DNA of 64,000 bases, from positions 124,001 through 188,000 of the forward strand of contig JAHHIC010000043.1 in NCBI GenBank assembly GCA_019359035.1, given 5' to 3'. The position numbers and the translations under genes are program-made. Below the pieces are notes generated by a model that saw only the letters and a program-made list of their open reading frames with translations, did no database searches and was not told the DNA's origin. Origin of the DNA: Scytonematopsis contorta HA4267-MV1 (GTDB lineage: Bacteria; Cyanobacteriota; Cyanobacteriia; Cyanobacteriales; Nostocaceae). This document shows, piece after piece, positions 37,147 to 45,354 of the stretch; positions within the stretch are counted from its first letter, which is position 1; every line of letters starts with the position of its first letter.

Positions 37147-38256
37147 ATGTTACAATCTGTGATGGAACCTTGGTTTATTAAGTATCAAGATGCTCGCTAC
37201 AATCTGGCAGAAAGCGGAGTCACGAATAATACTTTAAATGAGTTAATTCAACTAACAAATACATCTGTTGATGATTTACTCAAAATCAATTTGGAAAATA
37301 ATGATACTCGTGGTTCTCTGAAATTAAGAAAAACTATAGCTTCGTTTTACGATGATGTCGATTGTGACAGAATTTTAGTTAGTCATGGAACTACTGAAGC
37401 TATATTTATGTATTTCCACATTCGTCATAAACCAAAAGCCAACGTAGTAGTTCCTTTCCCAGCATTTGAAGTTTTGTATGAAGTCCCCAAATATCTTGGA
37501 TATGAAGTTCGCTTTCTGAAACTTTCACCAGATAATAATTTTAGACCTGATTTGGATGAGTTATCTAAACTAGTTGATGATAATACAGAAGTTATTGTAT
37601 TAAACAATCCTCATAATCCTACAGGTATTGTTTTTTCAGAACAAGAAATACAGGCATTTATTAATCTTGCTGAAAAACATAATTGTGAAATACTTGCTGA
37701 CGAACATTATCGTTTTATTAATTTTGATAACACAGATATTATTCCTTCTATTTTGAGTAAATCTCCAAAAGTTGTAGCTTTGGGAGGAATTGGAAAATGC
37801 TTTGGTTGTATTGGTCTGCGGGTCGGATGGATTATAGGCTCAGCAGAACTTATAAATAAATGTAGAGACTTTAAAGATTATACAACGCATACTGTTTGCT
37901 CTGTTAATGATTTTCTTGTGCAAGCCGCTCTGCATAATTGGCATAACATTGTCCCTATATATAAAGAGTGGATTTCACAAAATTTATTACTACTGGGTGA
38001 GTTTATTAAAGAAAATGAGCATGTACTGGATTGGGTCAAACCTCAAGCTGGGATGGTCGCCTTCCCGTATTTTAAAGACAAATCAATTAATAGCCAAGAT
38101 TTTGTCCAAGAATTAGTAGAAGATACTAGCGTACTAGTACTACCTGGAGAGTCTTTTGGAATGGAAGGTCATTTCCGGATTGGTTTAGGAGTCGAACCAA
38201 AAGTTTTTGAAGAAGCATTAAAACATTTTTCTGGATTTATGAAAAGAAAATTTTGA
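37147..38256 (+). CDS. PLP-dependent fold-type I enzyme, VioD/GntC-like
   Basis: 369 residues of the aminotransferase class I/II fold. NNPHNPTG, an Asp-Glu-His-Tyr stretch (ILADEHYRF) and the Schiff-base Lys217 in GGIGKCFGC, followed by GLRVGW, are all present. The N-terminus (MEPWFIKYQDARYNLAESGV) and overall pattern recall capreomycidine synthase VioD and the enduracididine-forming GntC more than ordinary transaminases; this comes from memory, not a search. Such enzymes cyclise hydroxyarginine. The position after a desaturase-like gene supports that. An ordinary aminotransferase role remains possible. AAGGGG precedes the ATG by about 12 bases. Confidence 0.85.
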   Translation: MLQSVMEPWFIKYQDARYNLAESGVTNNTLNELIQLTNTSVDDLLKINLENNDTRGSLKLRKTIASFYDDVDCDRILVSHGTTEAIFMYFHIRHKPKANVVVPFPAFEVLYEVPKYLGYEVRFLKLSPDNNFRPDLDELSKLVDDNTEVIVLNNPHNPTGIVFSEQEIQAFINLAEKHNCEILADEHYRFINFDNTDIIPSILSKSPKVVALGGIGKCFGCIGLRVGWIIGSAELINKCRDFKDYTTHTVCSVNDFLVQAALHNWHNIVPIYKEWISQNLLLLGEFIKENEHVLDWVKPQAGMVAFPYFKDKSINSQDFVQELVEDTSVLVLPGESFGMEGHFRIGLGVEPKVFEEALKHFSGFMKRKF

Positions 38257-38293
38257 TAGATATTTTTGATAGATATTTTATTGAGGAGTAATT

Positions 38294-39058
38294 ATGAAAC
38301 TGGAAAATGTACGAGCAATAGTGACTGGTGCTGCGAGTGGAATTGGACGAACTACTGCTCTTGAGCTTGCACGTGCGGGTGCATGTGTAATTGGGGGTGA
38401 TGTTGACTTAGATGGACTAAAAGAATTAGAAGCTGAAAGTGCAAATTTACCAGGAAAAATTTTCGGAGCGCATCTTGACGTAGCTAATGAATCAATGGTG
38501 AAAACCTTTATCGAGGAAGCTTTTGAAAAATTAGGAGATGTCAATACTTTGGTTAACAATGCTGGTATTTTGCGAGATGGTTTGTTAGTTAGTCGCGACG
38601 AAGAAGGTTGGCTACGTAAATTACCAACAGCACAATGGAAGCGTGTTATTGATGTTAATTTGACTGGTGCTTTTTTTATGGCACGAGAATTTGTTGCGAT
38701 GGCTATGGAAAAAAATATTTCCCCTAGTTTGATTGTCAATATTTCTTCTGTCACCCGTTCGGGTAACCCTGGCCAATCAAATTATAGTGCTTCTAAAGCG
38801 GGAATTGATGCAGAAACTCGCACTTGGGCTTTGGAGTTGGCTCCTTATGGATTTCGTGTTGCGGGGATTGCTCCGGGTTTGACCAAAACACCAATGCTGA
38901 GTCATGTATCCTCAGAAGCCCAAGCGGAGATGATTTCTAAAATACCTTTAAAGCGTATGGCTGAGCCTTTTGAAATTTGGTTAGCTATGCGTTTTATTAT
39001 TGAATGCGACTATTTTACGGGTAGTGTGATTGAGGTTGATGGGGGAGCGCGTTTTTAA
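38294..39058 (+). CDS. Short-chain dehydrogenase/reductase (FabG-like)
   Basis: 254 residues with the Rossmann glycine motif TGAASGIG, NNAG, the catalytic Ser in VNISSVT and YSASK (Tyr and Lys), and the usual C-terminal VDGGARF. GAGGAG 8 bases before the ATG supports the start. It uses NAD(P)H to interconvert a ketone and an alcohol; the substrate is not evident. It is the third gene behind the terminal NRPS (37 bases after the PLP enzyme), probably cotranscribed, so tailoring of the lipid chain or of an amino-acid precursor is plausible. The downstream heptamer array and the opposite direction of cysH suggest that the biosynthetic cluster ends here. Confidence 0.92.
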   Translation: MKLENVRAIVTGAASGIGRTTALELARAGACVIGGDVDLDGLKELEAESANLPGKIFGAHLDVANESMVKTFIEEAFEKLGDVNTLVNNAGILRDGLLVSRDEEGWLRKLPTAQWKRVIDVNLTGAFFMAREFVAMAMEKNISPSLIVNISSVTRSGNPGQSNYSASKAGIDAETRTWALELAPYGFRVAGIAPGLTKTPMLSHVSSEAQAEMISKIPLKRMAEPFEIWLAMRFIIECDYFTGSVIEVDGGARF

Positions 39059-39067
39059 TGGGGATTC

Positions 39068-39158
39068 GGTAATTGGTAATTGGTAATTGGTAATTGGTAA
39101 TTGGTAATTGGTAATTGGTAATTGGTAATTGGTAATTGGTAATTGGTAATTGGTAATT
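39068..39158. repeat. Heptamer array, 13 perfect copies of GGTAATT
   Basis: Thirteen consecutive exact copies of GGTAATT, then one degenerate unit. A typical short tandemly repeated repetitive sequence of filamentous cyanobacteria. It lies at the right border of the lipopeptide cluster, just after the SDR stop codon. Confidence 0.97.
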
Positions 39159-39177
39159 GGTAATGGCAAATATAAAT

Positions 39178-39205
39178 GTAGAGACGTTACATGTAACGTC
39201 TCTAC
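39178..39205. repeat. Palindromic repeat A
   Basis: A perfect 28-base palindrome (GTAGAGACGTTACA and its reverse complement), identical in type to those at 50457 and 52946 and to the coding copy at 8790. It lies in the convergent gap between the SDR and cysH genes, where the stem could serve as a bidirectional terminator-like structure. Confidence 0.9.
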
Positions 39206-39235
39206 GTTTGGGGCAATTTGCTGAAAATTATTATT

Positions 39236-39970
39236 TTATTTCTGCAAATTACCTGCGTGCAGACCACACTCTTTCATAGTGGACTCCTCCCACCACCAGC
39301 GTCCTTCGCGTTCATGTTGGTTTGGTAATACTGCTTTAGTACAGGGTTCGCAACCAATACTGATAAAACCGCGCTCGTGCAATTTATTGTAAGGTACATC
39401 TAAAGCGCGGATATAGTTCCACACCTCCGCAGAAGACCAGTTTGCCAAGGGGTTGAATTTAATTAATTGATGGTCTTCGGTAGAAAAAGCGGTATCGACT
39501 TCAATTACAGGGATACCATTACGAGTACCGGGACTTTGGTCTTTACGTTGTCCTGTAATCCAAGCATCAAGCGTGTTTAACTTACGACGTAATGGTCTGA
39601 CTTTCCGTATCCCACAGCATTCTTTGTGACCGTCTTTGTAGAAGCTAAACATACCTTTTTCTTCCACCATAGTTTGTACTTCGGCTGCATCAGGGAACAT
39701 TACCTCTAATTTAATACCATAATGCTCTCTGACTTTATCCAAGAATTGGTATGTTTCTGGATGCAAGCGTGCAGTATCAAGCGTAAAAACACGGAAATCT
39801 TTAGTTATCTTTGACGCAATATCAATTAAAACAACATCCTCTGCACCGCTGAAGGAAATGGAAATATTATCAAAAGTGTTGAGGGCAAATTGCAAAATTT
39901 CTCGTGGTGTTTTTTGGCTGTACTCTGCTTCTAGTGCTGCAATATTTAAATTAGTCTGAGCAACTACCAT
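39236..39970 (-). CDS. cysH: Phosphoadenylyl-sulfate (or adenylyl-sulfate) reductase
   Basis: 244 residues. Reduces (P)APS to sulfite in assimilatory sulfate reduction, in the cytoplasm. Visible motifs: [12 protein letters not shown] in the nucleotide-binding region, ECCGIRK and GCEPCT (together the CC...CxxC set that binds an iron-sulfur cluster in the APS-type branch), and the C-terminal catalytic KECGLH. Presence of the cluster cysteines suggests the APS/plant-type branch or a bifunctional enzyme. The ATG at 39970 fits. It is transcribed towards the lipopeptide cluster and is probably unrelated to it. Confidence 0.95.
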   Translation of the reverse strand: MVVAQTNLNIAALEAEYSQKTPREILQFALNTFDNISISFSGAEDVVLIDIASKITKDFRVFTLDTARLHPETYQFLDKVREHYGIKLEVMFPDAAEVQTMVEEKGMFSFYKDGHKECCGIRKVRPLRRKLNTLDAWITGQRKDQSPGTRNGIPVIEVDTAFSTEDHQLIKFNPLANWSSAEVWNYIRALDVPYNKLHERGFISIGCEPCTKAVLPNQHEREGRWWWEESTMKECGLHAGNLQK

Positions 39971-40044
39971 GCCTAAATCTTCTCCTCTCTTTAAAGCCTA
40001 TTCTAGATATAACATTTAGTGGTAGTATTTCACACCAAATTGAA

Positions 40045-41328
40045 CTATAAGTGCTTAACTGTAGATGGTATGTTCTGTACTAAAGGGATATCAACCATAA
40101 TTTGACAACCGGAACCAGGATAACTATTTATATGTAATTTACCACCTAATGTTGCGGTGCGTTCTTCCATTCCTCGCAGTCCAAAACCTGTTGTATTTTG
40201 TTGTAGGTTAAATCCTTTACCATTATCTTCGATACATAGATGTACCCATCCCACCTGTGATAATACCTGAATTGTTACTTCGGTTGCGTTACTATATTTA
40301 CCAATATTTGTTAACGCTTCTTGAATAATTCTATAAATAGCAATATTAATTTCTGGTTTTAGTGGTTTTTGCAAATTAACAGTATAGTGTGGGGTGATAT
40401 TAGAGTTATGACAAAATTCATCTACAAGACTATTCAGTATTGATGTTAAAGATTTTCCTTGCAATGGGTCAGAGCGCAGTGTAGATACAGATTTACGAAT
40501 TTCTGATAGTGCTTTGATTCCTAAATCTTTAGCGCGTTCTAAAAATATTTTGGTTTTTTCTGGGTTGGAATCACAAAATAATAAAGCACTTTCTAGTTGA
40601 ATATTTTGAGCAGTGAGTGAATGACCTAAAGAATCATGAATTTCTCTTGCTATACGGTTACGTTCGTGGAGTGTTGCTTGGTCTTCAATTTTCAGAGAAT
40701 ATTGACGTAATTGTTCATGGGCTAATGTTAAATCTTGACGACTTTGATATTCTTTAAGCAAAGCATTTATTAATAGTAATACAAACACCAATGTTAAACC
40801 ATAATAAAACGCACCAGTAATCATTGAATAAAGCATCCAAGTGCGGATTTGCTCCACGGATATATTAACAGATTGTAAAAATTCTTGTTGAACTGCAGCA
40901 GGGTTAAATCTAAATGGAAATGAAAACACAGAAAAGAAAAAAACTAATCCCGTAACAATCGCACGCTCTCGTGCTGGGAAAATTAAACAACTTCTTATCA
41001 CTACGACTATATAAAGCACACCAAGGCGTCCCCAATCACCTAATGCATCTGCTAGAGCAATTATTAATAATTGTAATAAAGTATAAAACCACTTAATTTT
41101 AGTACTTTTAGTTGGTAAATACAGTCCCATTAACCCAAAAGTTGTAATAAGAAATAAGCTTATCAACCAAGAATTTTCTCTAATGTTTTTACTATAACTA
41201 CCAGCTATTGGTCGCAGAAATGGAAAGACTATCTCCCAGGGAAGTTCCCCGATAATTGTCATACCGAGAAGAATCCATTCAAGGTAAAGAAGTAAGCGGA
41301 ATGGATGATTTTTTGGTTTTATCAACAT
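40045..41328 (-). CDS. NarL-type sensor histidine kinase with membrane domain
   Basis: About 427 residues. Residues 1-205 hold about six hydrophobic segments. A short helix leads to the HisKA_3 box REIHDSLGH (phospho-accepting His) and the HATPase end DNGKGF...GFGLRGM. It senses an unknown signal in the membrane and should phosphorylate a LuxR-type response regulator, but none is encoded next to it. I use the ATG at 41328; the frame also opens with a TTG at 41346. It is divergent from the ABC ATPase gene at 41591, which has a strong palindrome in its promoter region. Confidence 0.9.
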   Translation of the reverse strand: MLIKPKNHPFRLLLYLEWILLGMTIIGELPWEIVFPFLRPIAGSYSKNIRENSWLISLFLITTFGLMGLYLPTKSTKIKWFYTLLQLLIIALADALGDWGRLGVLYIVVVIRSCLIFPARERAIVTGLVFFFSVFSFPFRFNPAAVQQEFLQSVNISVEQIRTWMLYSMITGAFYYGLTLVFVLLLINALLKEYQSRQDLTLAHEQLRQYSLKIEDQATLHERNRIAREIHDSLGHSLTAQNIQLESALLFCDSNPEKTKIFLERAKDLGIKALSEIRKSVSTLRSDPLQGKSLTSILNSLVDEFCHNSNITPHYTVNLQKPLKPEINIAIYRIIQEALTNIGKYSNATEVTIQVLSQVGWVHLCIEDNGKGFNLQQNTTGFGLRGMEERTATLGGKLHINSYPGSGCQIMVDIPLVQNIPSTVKHL

Positions 41329-41444
41329 AATTTTCAGGAAATACAAGATAAAAAAAGATTTTATACTTATACTCTAAATTATGCTTGCTTAGTGTTACCA
41401 CAAACTTTTGTCTCTTTTTTGACCTAATTGCCTAGTACTAAAGT

Positions 41445-41486
41445 CCCGTTTGCTTTGGTACTATAGTACCGTTTTCTTTTGGTAGT
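41445..41486. promoter_or_regulatory. Operator-like palindrome with flanking direct repeats
   Basis: GGTACTATAGTACC (41457-41470) is a perfect 14-base palindrome. It is embedded in two similar segments, CCGTTTGCTTTGGTA and CCGTTTTCTTTTGGTA, about 24 bases apart. It lies between the divergent kinase and ABC ATPase genes and about 120 bases before the latter's ATG. Binding by a response regulator is inference. Confidence 0.5.
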
Positions 41487-41590
41487 AAAGAACCTTGTAC
41501 AGAAATAATCAGGGTTACTATAATTGTAGTATTCAAATTTAATGTACATTTTTGATTCTAAACACATTCTAAATATATTATTTAACTTTT

Positions 41591-42307
41591 ATGGTTAGCT
41601 CTAAAATTATTCAACTCGAAAATATTACTAAACAATATGGTGTTGGTGAGACATCTGTCCACGCGCTTGCTGGTGTTGACCTCACTATTGAACAAGGAGA
41701 GTATTGCTCAATTATGGGTGCTTCTGGTTCTGGTAAATCCACAATGATGAACGTGATTGGATGTTTGGATAAACCAACTTCTGGTAGCTACTATTTAGAT
41801 AATGAAAATGTTGCTAGTTTAGATGATGCACAATTAGCTGTTGTTCGTAACAGAAAACTGGGCTTTGTTTTCCAGCAATATCATTTATTACAACAGTTGA
41901 CAGCTTTAGAAAATGTTATGTTACCGATGGTATATGCTGGTGTACCGAAAGCTGAACGGAAAGAACGTGCTACGGAAGCTCTTGTTCGGGTGAAAATGGA
42001 AAATCGTTTGCATAATAAACCCAATCAACTTTCTGGGGGACAACAACAAAGGGTTGCTATCGCTCGCTCTATTGTTAACCGTCCGGTTGTCCTGCTTGCA
42101 GATGAACCAACGGGAGCGCTGGACTCTCGCACTACTGAGGAAATTCTCGATATTTTTGGCGAGTTAAATGCTAGCGGGATGACGGTTGTGATGGTAACTC
42201 ACGAGTCGGAGGTTGCACGTCGCACCCGTCGCGTTGTTTGGTTCAAAGATGGACAGGTGCTTCATCCTCACTTGGCTCCGTCCGAGTTGGGACGTGTCGC
42301 AGCATAA
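41591..42307 (+). CDS. MacB/LolD-type ABC transporter ATP-binding protein
   Basis: 238 residues. Walker [11 protein letters not shown]-loop FVFQQYHLL, signature LSGGQQQRV and Walker [14 protein letters not shown], followed by the usual MVTHE. This set belongs to the MacB/FtsE/LolD group, whose ATPases work with four-helix permeases in efflux of macrolides, peptides or lipoproteins. No such permease is encoded next to it: the next plus-strand gene is a self-contained SyrD/PvdE-type exporter. The divergent sensor kinase suggests control by a signal such as cell-envelope stress or an antimicrobial (inference). Confidence 0.93.
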   Translation: MVSSKIIQLENITKQYGVGETSVHALAGVDLTIEQGEYCSIMGASGSGKSTMMNVIGCLDKPTSGSYYLDNENVASLDDAQLAVVRNRKLGFVFQQYHLLQQLTALENVMLPMVYAGVPKAERKERATEALVRVKMENRLHNKPNQLSGGQQQRVAIARSIVNRPVVLLADEPTGALDSRTTEEILDIFGELNASGMTVVMVTHESEVARRTRRVVWFKDGQVLHPHLAPSELGRVAA

Positions 42308-42336
42308 AAGATAAAACCCCACCCCTAACGGTGACT

Positions 42337-42446
42337 CCCCGTATGCGGGGCTATCGCGTACACACAAGTCTTAAAATAACCCTAAAGTTCCCTGAAATAC
42401 CCCCTCACTTTAGTGAAGGGATTTATGGACTTGTGTGTACAGGGTA
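42337..42446. mobile_element. Inverted-repeat element, MITE-like
   Basis: GTACACACAAGTC at 42358-42370 faces GACTTGTGTGTAC at 42428-42440, so a segment of about 85 bases is bounded by inverted copies of the ACTTGTGTGTACA core seen at 23041 and 26021. A hairpin CCCCGTATGCGGGG (42337-42350) lies just outside. There is no coding capacity. A non-autonomous miniature element is the likeliest explanation. Confidence 0.5.
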
Positions 42447-42574
42447 GGCGTGCGGGAGGGGTCTACAATATAGACACTGTATCCTGTGGTTAATTATTAC
42501 TAACCTCCTTTTATCTGTAAATCGAGAAATACATAGTGTAGTGTAATTGTAATCTAGCCTTTCTCTCTAGTTAT

Positions 42575-44182
42575 ATGAATTTAATTTTGTTTCTGTTACG
42601 GTCATCATGGGTGACGGTAGTAGCTGCTGCTTTGTTAGGTGCGATTAGTGGTGCAAGCAGCACTTCTGTAATTGCATTAATTAGCGATAGCATTGGTAAA
42701 AATAAGCAACCAGGCTCTTATCTAATTTGGCAATTTTTGTTTTTAGTATTTATTGCTTTAACTGCTGGTATTTTTTCGCAAACTGTATTAGTTAAGTTAT
42801 CAGAATCTGCTATTGCCAAATTAAGGATGGAATTAACTGGCAGAATATTAGCATCACCTTTGATTAAACTAGAAACTGTGGGTTCTAGTAGTCTTTTAGC
42901 GTCACTTACGGTAGATGTTAATTCGATATCTAATGCCATTTTTATTATCCCCTCTTTATGCGTGGATATTACACTATTCTTAGGATGCTTAATTTACTTA
43001 TCATGGCTGAATTTATCAATATTTTTAGTTACTTTAATATTTTTATTAATCGCAATTCCAACTATTCAAATTTTGTATTTTAAAGGTGAAAGCCTCTATC
43101 AAAAATCTCGTCAAGAGAAAGATAAATTATTTAAAACTTTTGAAGCAGCTACTATTGGAACTAAGGAGCTAAAACTTAACCGTAACCGTCGTCGCGCTTT
43201 TTTAAAACAAGAGTTACAAGCAGCCACAAATAAACTTAAAAGCCTTAACGTTAGGATGATGACAACTTTTGCTTTTACAGATGCGTTGGGGAGGATGTTA
43301 TTTTTAGTTACTTTGGGTTTATTAGTATTTGTTTTGCCGCAATTTATCGAAATCAATATGCAAGTTTTATCTGCATATATATTAACTTTCACTTATCTGA
43401 TGTCGCCATTTGAAAGAATTTTACAAATGTTACCAGCGTATAGTCAGTCAAGTGTAGCATTACGAAAAATAGATGAATTGGGTTTGTCTTTGGCGAGTGA
43501 ATCTGATATTATTGCAGAGAATAAAGTTCAATATTTACCATTTGCAAAAAAAATAGAGCTTATTAATGTTAAGCATACTTACCATAATGAATCAGAAGAA
43601 AGTCAATTTACTGTTGGAGAGGTTAATTTAGAATTTTATCCAGGGGAATTAATTTTTATTGTTGGTGGTAATGGTAGCGGTAAATCTACACTAGCAAAAA
43701 TAATTACAGGTTTATATATACCTGATGCTGGTGATATTTATTTAGATGGAAAATTAATTACAGATGGTAATAGAGATGAATATCGTCAGTTATTTTCGGC
43801 TATATTCTCTGATTTTTATTTGTTTGAACGCCTTTTAGGTCTTGAAGATAAGGATATTGATTATCTAGCTAAAGATTATTTAAAACTACTACAGCTAGAT
43901 AAAAAATTGCAAATTAACGATGGTGTTTTTTCAACTATTGAACTTTCTCAAGGACAACGCAAGCGGTTAGCTTTGTTAACAGCATATCTTGAAGATAGAG
44001 CAATTTACTTATTTGATGAGTGGGCTTCTGACCAAGACCCACATTTTCGAGAAATATTCTACAAGCAATTGCTTTTGGAATTAAAACAACGTGGGAAAAC
44101 AGTATTAGCTATTAGTCATGATGACCGCTATTTTAATCTTGCGGATAGGATAATTAAGTTAGAGTATGGCAAATTGATATAG
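42575..44182 (+). CDS. Cyclic-peptide ABC exporter (SyrD/PvdE type)
   Basis: 535 residues. An N-terminal membrane domain (about 1-310, six helices) is fused to an ATPase domain. Walker A VGGNGSGKST, signature LSQGQRKRLALL and the distinctive FDEWASDQDP after Walker B mark the SyrD/PvdE subfamily, which exports siderophore precursors and cyclic lipopeptides. It could export the lipopeptide from the cluster ending about 3.5 kb upstream (inference), although the cluster has its own ABC-2 pair. A long gap with a repeat element separates it from the ATPase gene before it. Confidence 0.92.
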   Translation: MNLILFLLRSSWVTVVAAALLGAISGASSTSVIALISDSIGKNKQPGSYLIWQFLFLVFIALTAGIFSQTVLVKLSESAIAKLRMELTGRILASPLIKLETVGSSSLLASLTVDVNSISNAIFIIPSLCVDITLFLGCLIYLSWLNLSIFLVTLIFLLIAIPTIQILYFKGESLYQKSRQEKDKLFKTFEAATIGTKELKLNRNRRRAFLKQELQAATNKLKSLNVRMMTTFAFTDALGRMLFLVTLGLLVFVLPQFIEINMQVLSAYILTFTYLMSPFERILQMLPAYSQSSVALRKIDELGLSLASESDIIAENKVQYLPFAKKIELINVKHTYHNESEESQFTVGEVNLEFYPGELIFIVGGNGSGKSTLAKIITGLYIPDAGDIYLDGKLITDGNRDEYRQLFSAIFSDFYLFERLLGLEDKDIDYLAKDYLKLLQLDKKLQINDGVFSTIELSQGQRKRLALLTAYLEDRAIYLFDEWASDQDPHFREIFYKQLLLELKQRGKTVLAISHDDRYFNLADRIIKLEYGKLI

Positions 44183-44251
44183 TAGTAAAGGCTGAGAAAC
44201 TTTTAGGGGAGGCTGATTTGTAAGCGAAAGTAACACATTTACTACTGCTAC

Positions 44252-44320
44252 TCCTTAAAAGAGTAGATTCATCAGTAAAAATAAATTACTTAGCAAACCT
44301 AAGTAGTGTCAGATATGAGA
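44252..44320 (+). pseudogene. Relic of a duplicated GAF-LuxR gene 5' region
   Basis: The stretch resembles 49476-49545, the leader and start codon of the GAF-LuxR gene, with shared blocks AAAAGAGTA and AAACCTAAGTAG and the ending AGATATGA. After the matching ATG the frame stops within five codons. It looks like the 5' end of a lost paralogue. A shared regulatory element is the alternative. Confidence 0.5.
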
Positions 44321-44353
44321 AAGTCACTTTGAGAACCCAAGCAATGGCTCAAA

Positions 44354-45133
44354 TCACGCCATCTGAAGCCCAACATCAAAGGTTGCTGCGTAGCCTTGTC
44401 CATTCTTGGTGAGCTTGAGCAACATTTTGTCGCCACCACCTTGAAAAATTCCGTCCTCAGCGTTTTTCAGTGTGCGCTGTCCCTTGCTAGCGTAAGGAGC
44501 CTGTGCATACACCTGGTCGCTAATCGAGTCATCAAAGTATAGCTGCGATGTGAACTCATAACTCTGCCCTGATGTCGCATTTGTACGGACTTTAAAGTGG
44601 ATATGAACCGTTCTGCCTTGATACCAACCAGGATAAATGCTTGAAAATTGGACAGTTCCATTCGCGTCCGTTATTTGATAGCCACGCAAGAACTTTTTCC
44701 CAACGGTATTAAAACTCCGGTCTGTCACGTCCGAATAAACACCCAGCGCGTCACAGTGCCAAATATCTACGATTGCACCTACTAAAGGCGTGCAGGCAGT
44801 ACCGCTGACCCCAGTAATGCGAAGCGTCAGTTTCAGTGGCACACCCTCTTTCACAGAACCGTCCGCCGGGTCGGAGCGGATGTCAGAGCGGTTGAGCTTC
44901 TCGTCCACGAAATAAGGTCCTTCGGTCTGCTCCGGACTCACGATACACGCAGGTAAGGCAGCAGTATTGGCGGTCGATGATGCCCGGACATCTATACTCG
45001 ACTGTACCTGTGTGGAATTGGACTTTCTAGGTATGCATCCAACCACAAGTATTGCAGTTCCAACAGCCCTGAATAGAGTAAGCGCTTCTCTTCGACTCAA
45101 AATCCGACCTAATTTGAGATTGTTGTTTTTCAT
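44354..45133 (-). CDS. Tat-exported lipoprotein of the intradiol ring-cleavage dioxygenase family
   Basis: 259 residues. A twin-arginine start (SRREALTLF) followed by a hydrophobic core and a lipobox-like LVVGC suggests a Tat-exported lipoprotein. The mature part has the non-haem Fe(III) ligands of protocatechuate 3,4-dioxygenase relatives: Tyr in ALGVYSD, Tyr in YPGWYQGR, and two His in VHIHF. The family opens catechol rings between the hydroxyls. Secreted versions are known from several bacteria, with poorly known substrates. It stands alone, with no catabolic neighbours. A hairpin (AAATTACA-GTTT-TGTAATTT, 45219-45238) lies upstream of its start. Confidence 0.9.
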   Translation of the reverse strand: MKNNNLKLGRILSRREALTLFRAVGTAILVVGCIPRKSNSTQVQSSIDVRASSTANTAALPACIVSPEQTEGPYFVDEKLNRSDIRSDPADGSVKEGVPLKLTLRITGVSGTACTPLVGAIVDIWHCDALGVYSDVTDRSFNTVGKKFLRGYQITDANGTVQFSSIYPGWYQGRTVHIHFKVRTNATSGQSYEFTSQLYFDDSISDQVYAQAPYASKGQRTLKNAEDGIFQGGGDKMLLKLTKNGQGYAATFDVGLQMA

Positions 45134-45218
45134 ACAGCCTATCTTTTAAGTATGGAAACAATTAAACTGTTTACATTTTTGATTAAGCACAATCAAAATG
45201 ACAGCTTGCCTGCTTTCT

Positions 45219-45238
45219 AAATTACAGTTTTGTAATTT
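45219..45238. promoter_or_regulatory. Palindrome upstream of dioxygenase gene
   Basis: AAATTACA and TGTAATTT separated by GTTT, about 86 bases before the dioxygenase ATG (minus strand). It may be a regulator binding site. The string AAATTACAGTTT recurs near 55043. The rest of the gap 45134-45354 shows nothing. Confidence 0.4.
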
Positions 45239-45354
45239 GAGGAAAAACGCCTGTAAAATAGAAGGAGCCGACTCCCTATCTTGAAGCAGGAACTGAACGT
45301 TGAATTTACTGAATCTTGAGAGTAGGTAGGTTTGGGTAAGTTTCAGAGAGCAGA

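Noticed and set aside
39068-39164. Possible CRISPR array
   Set aside because: The repeat is a continuous heptamer without spacers.
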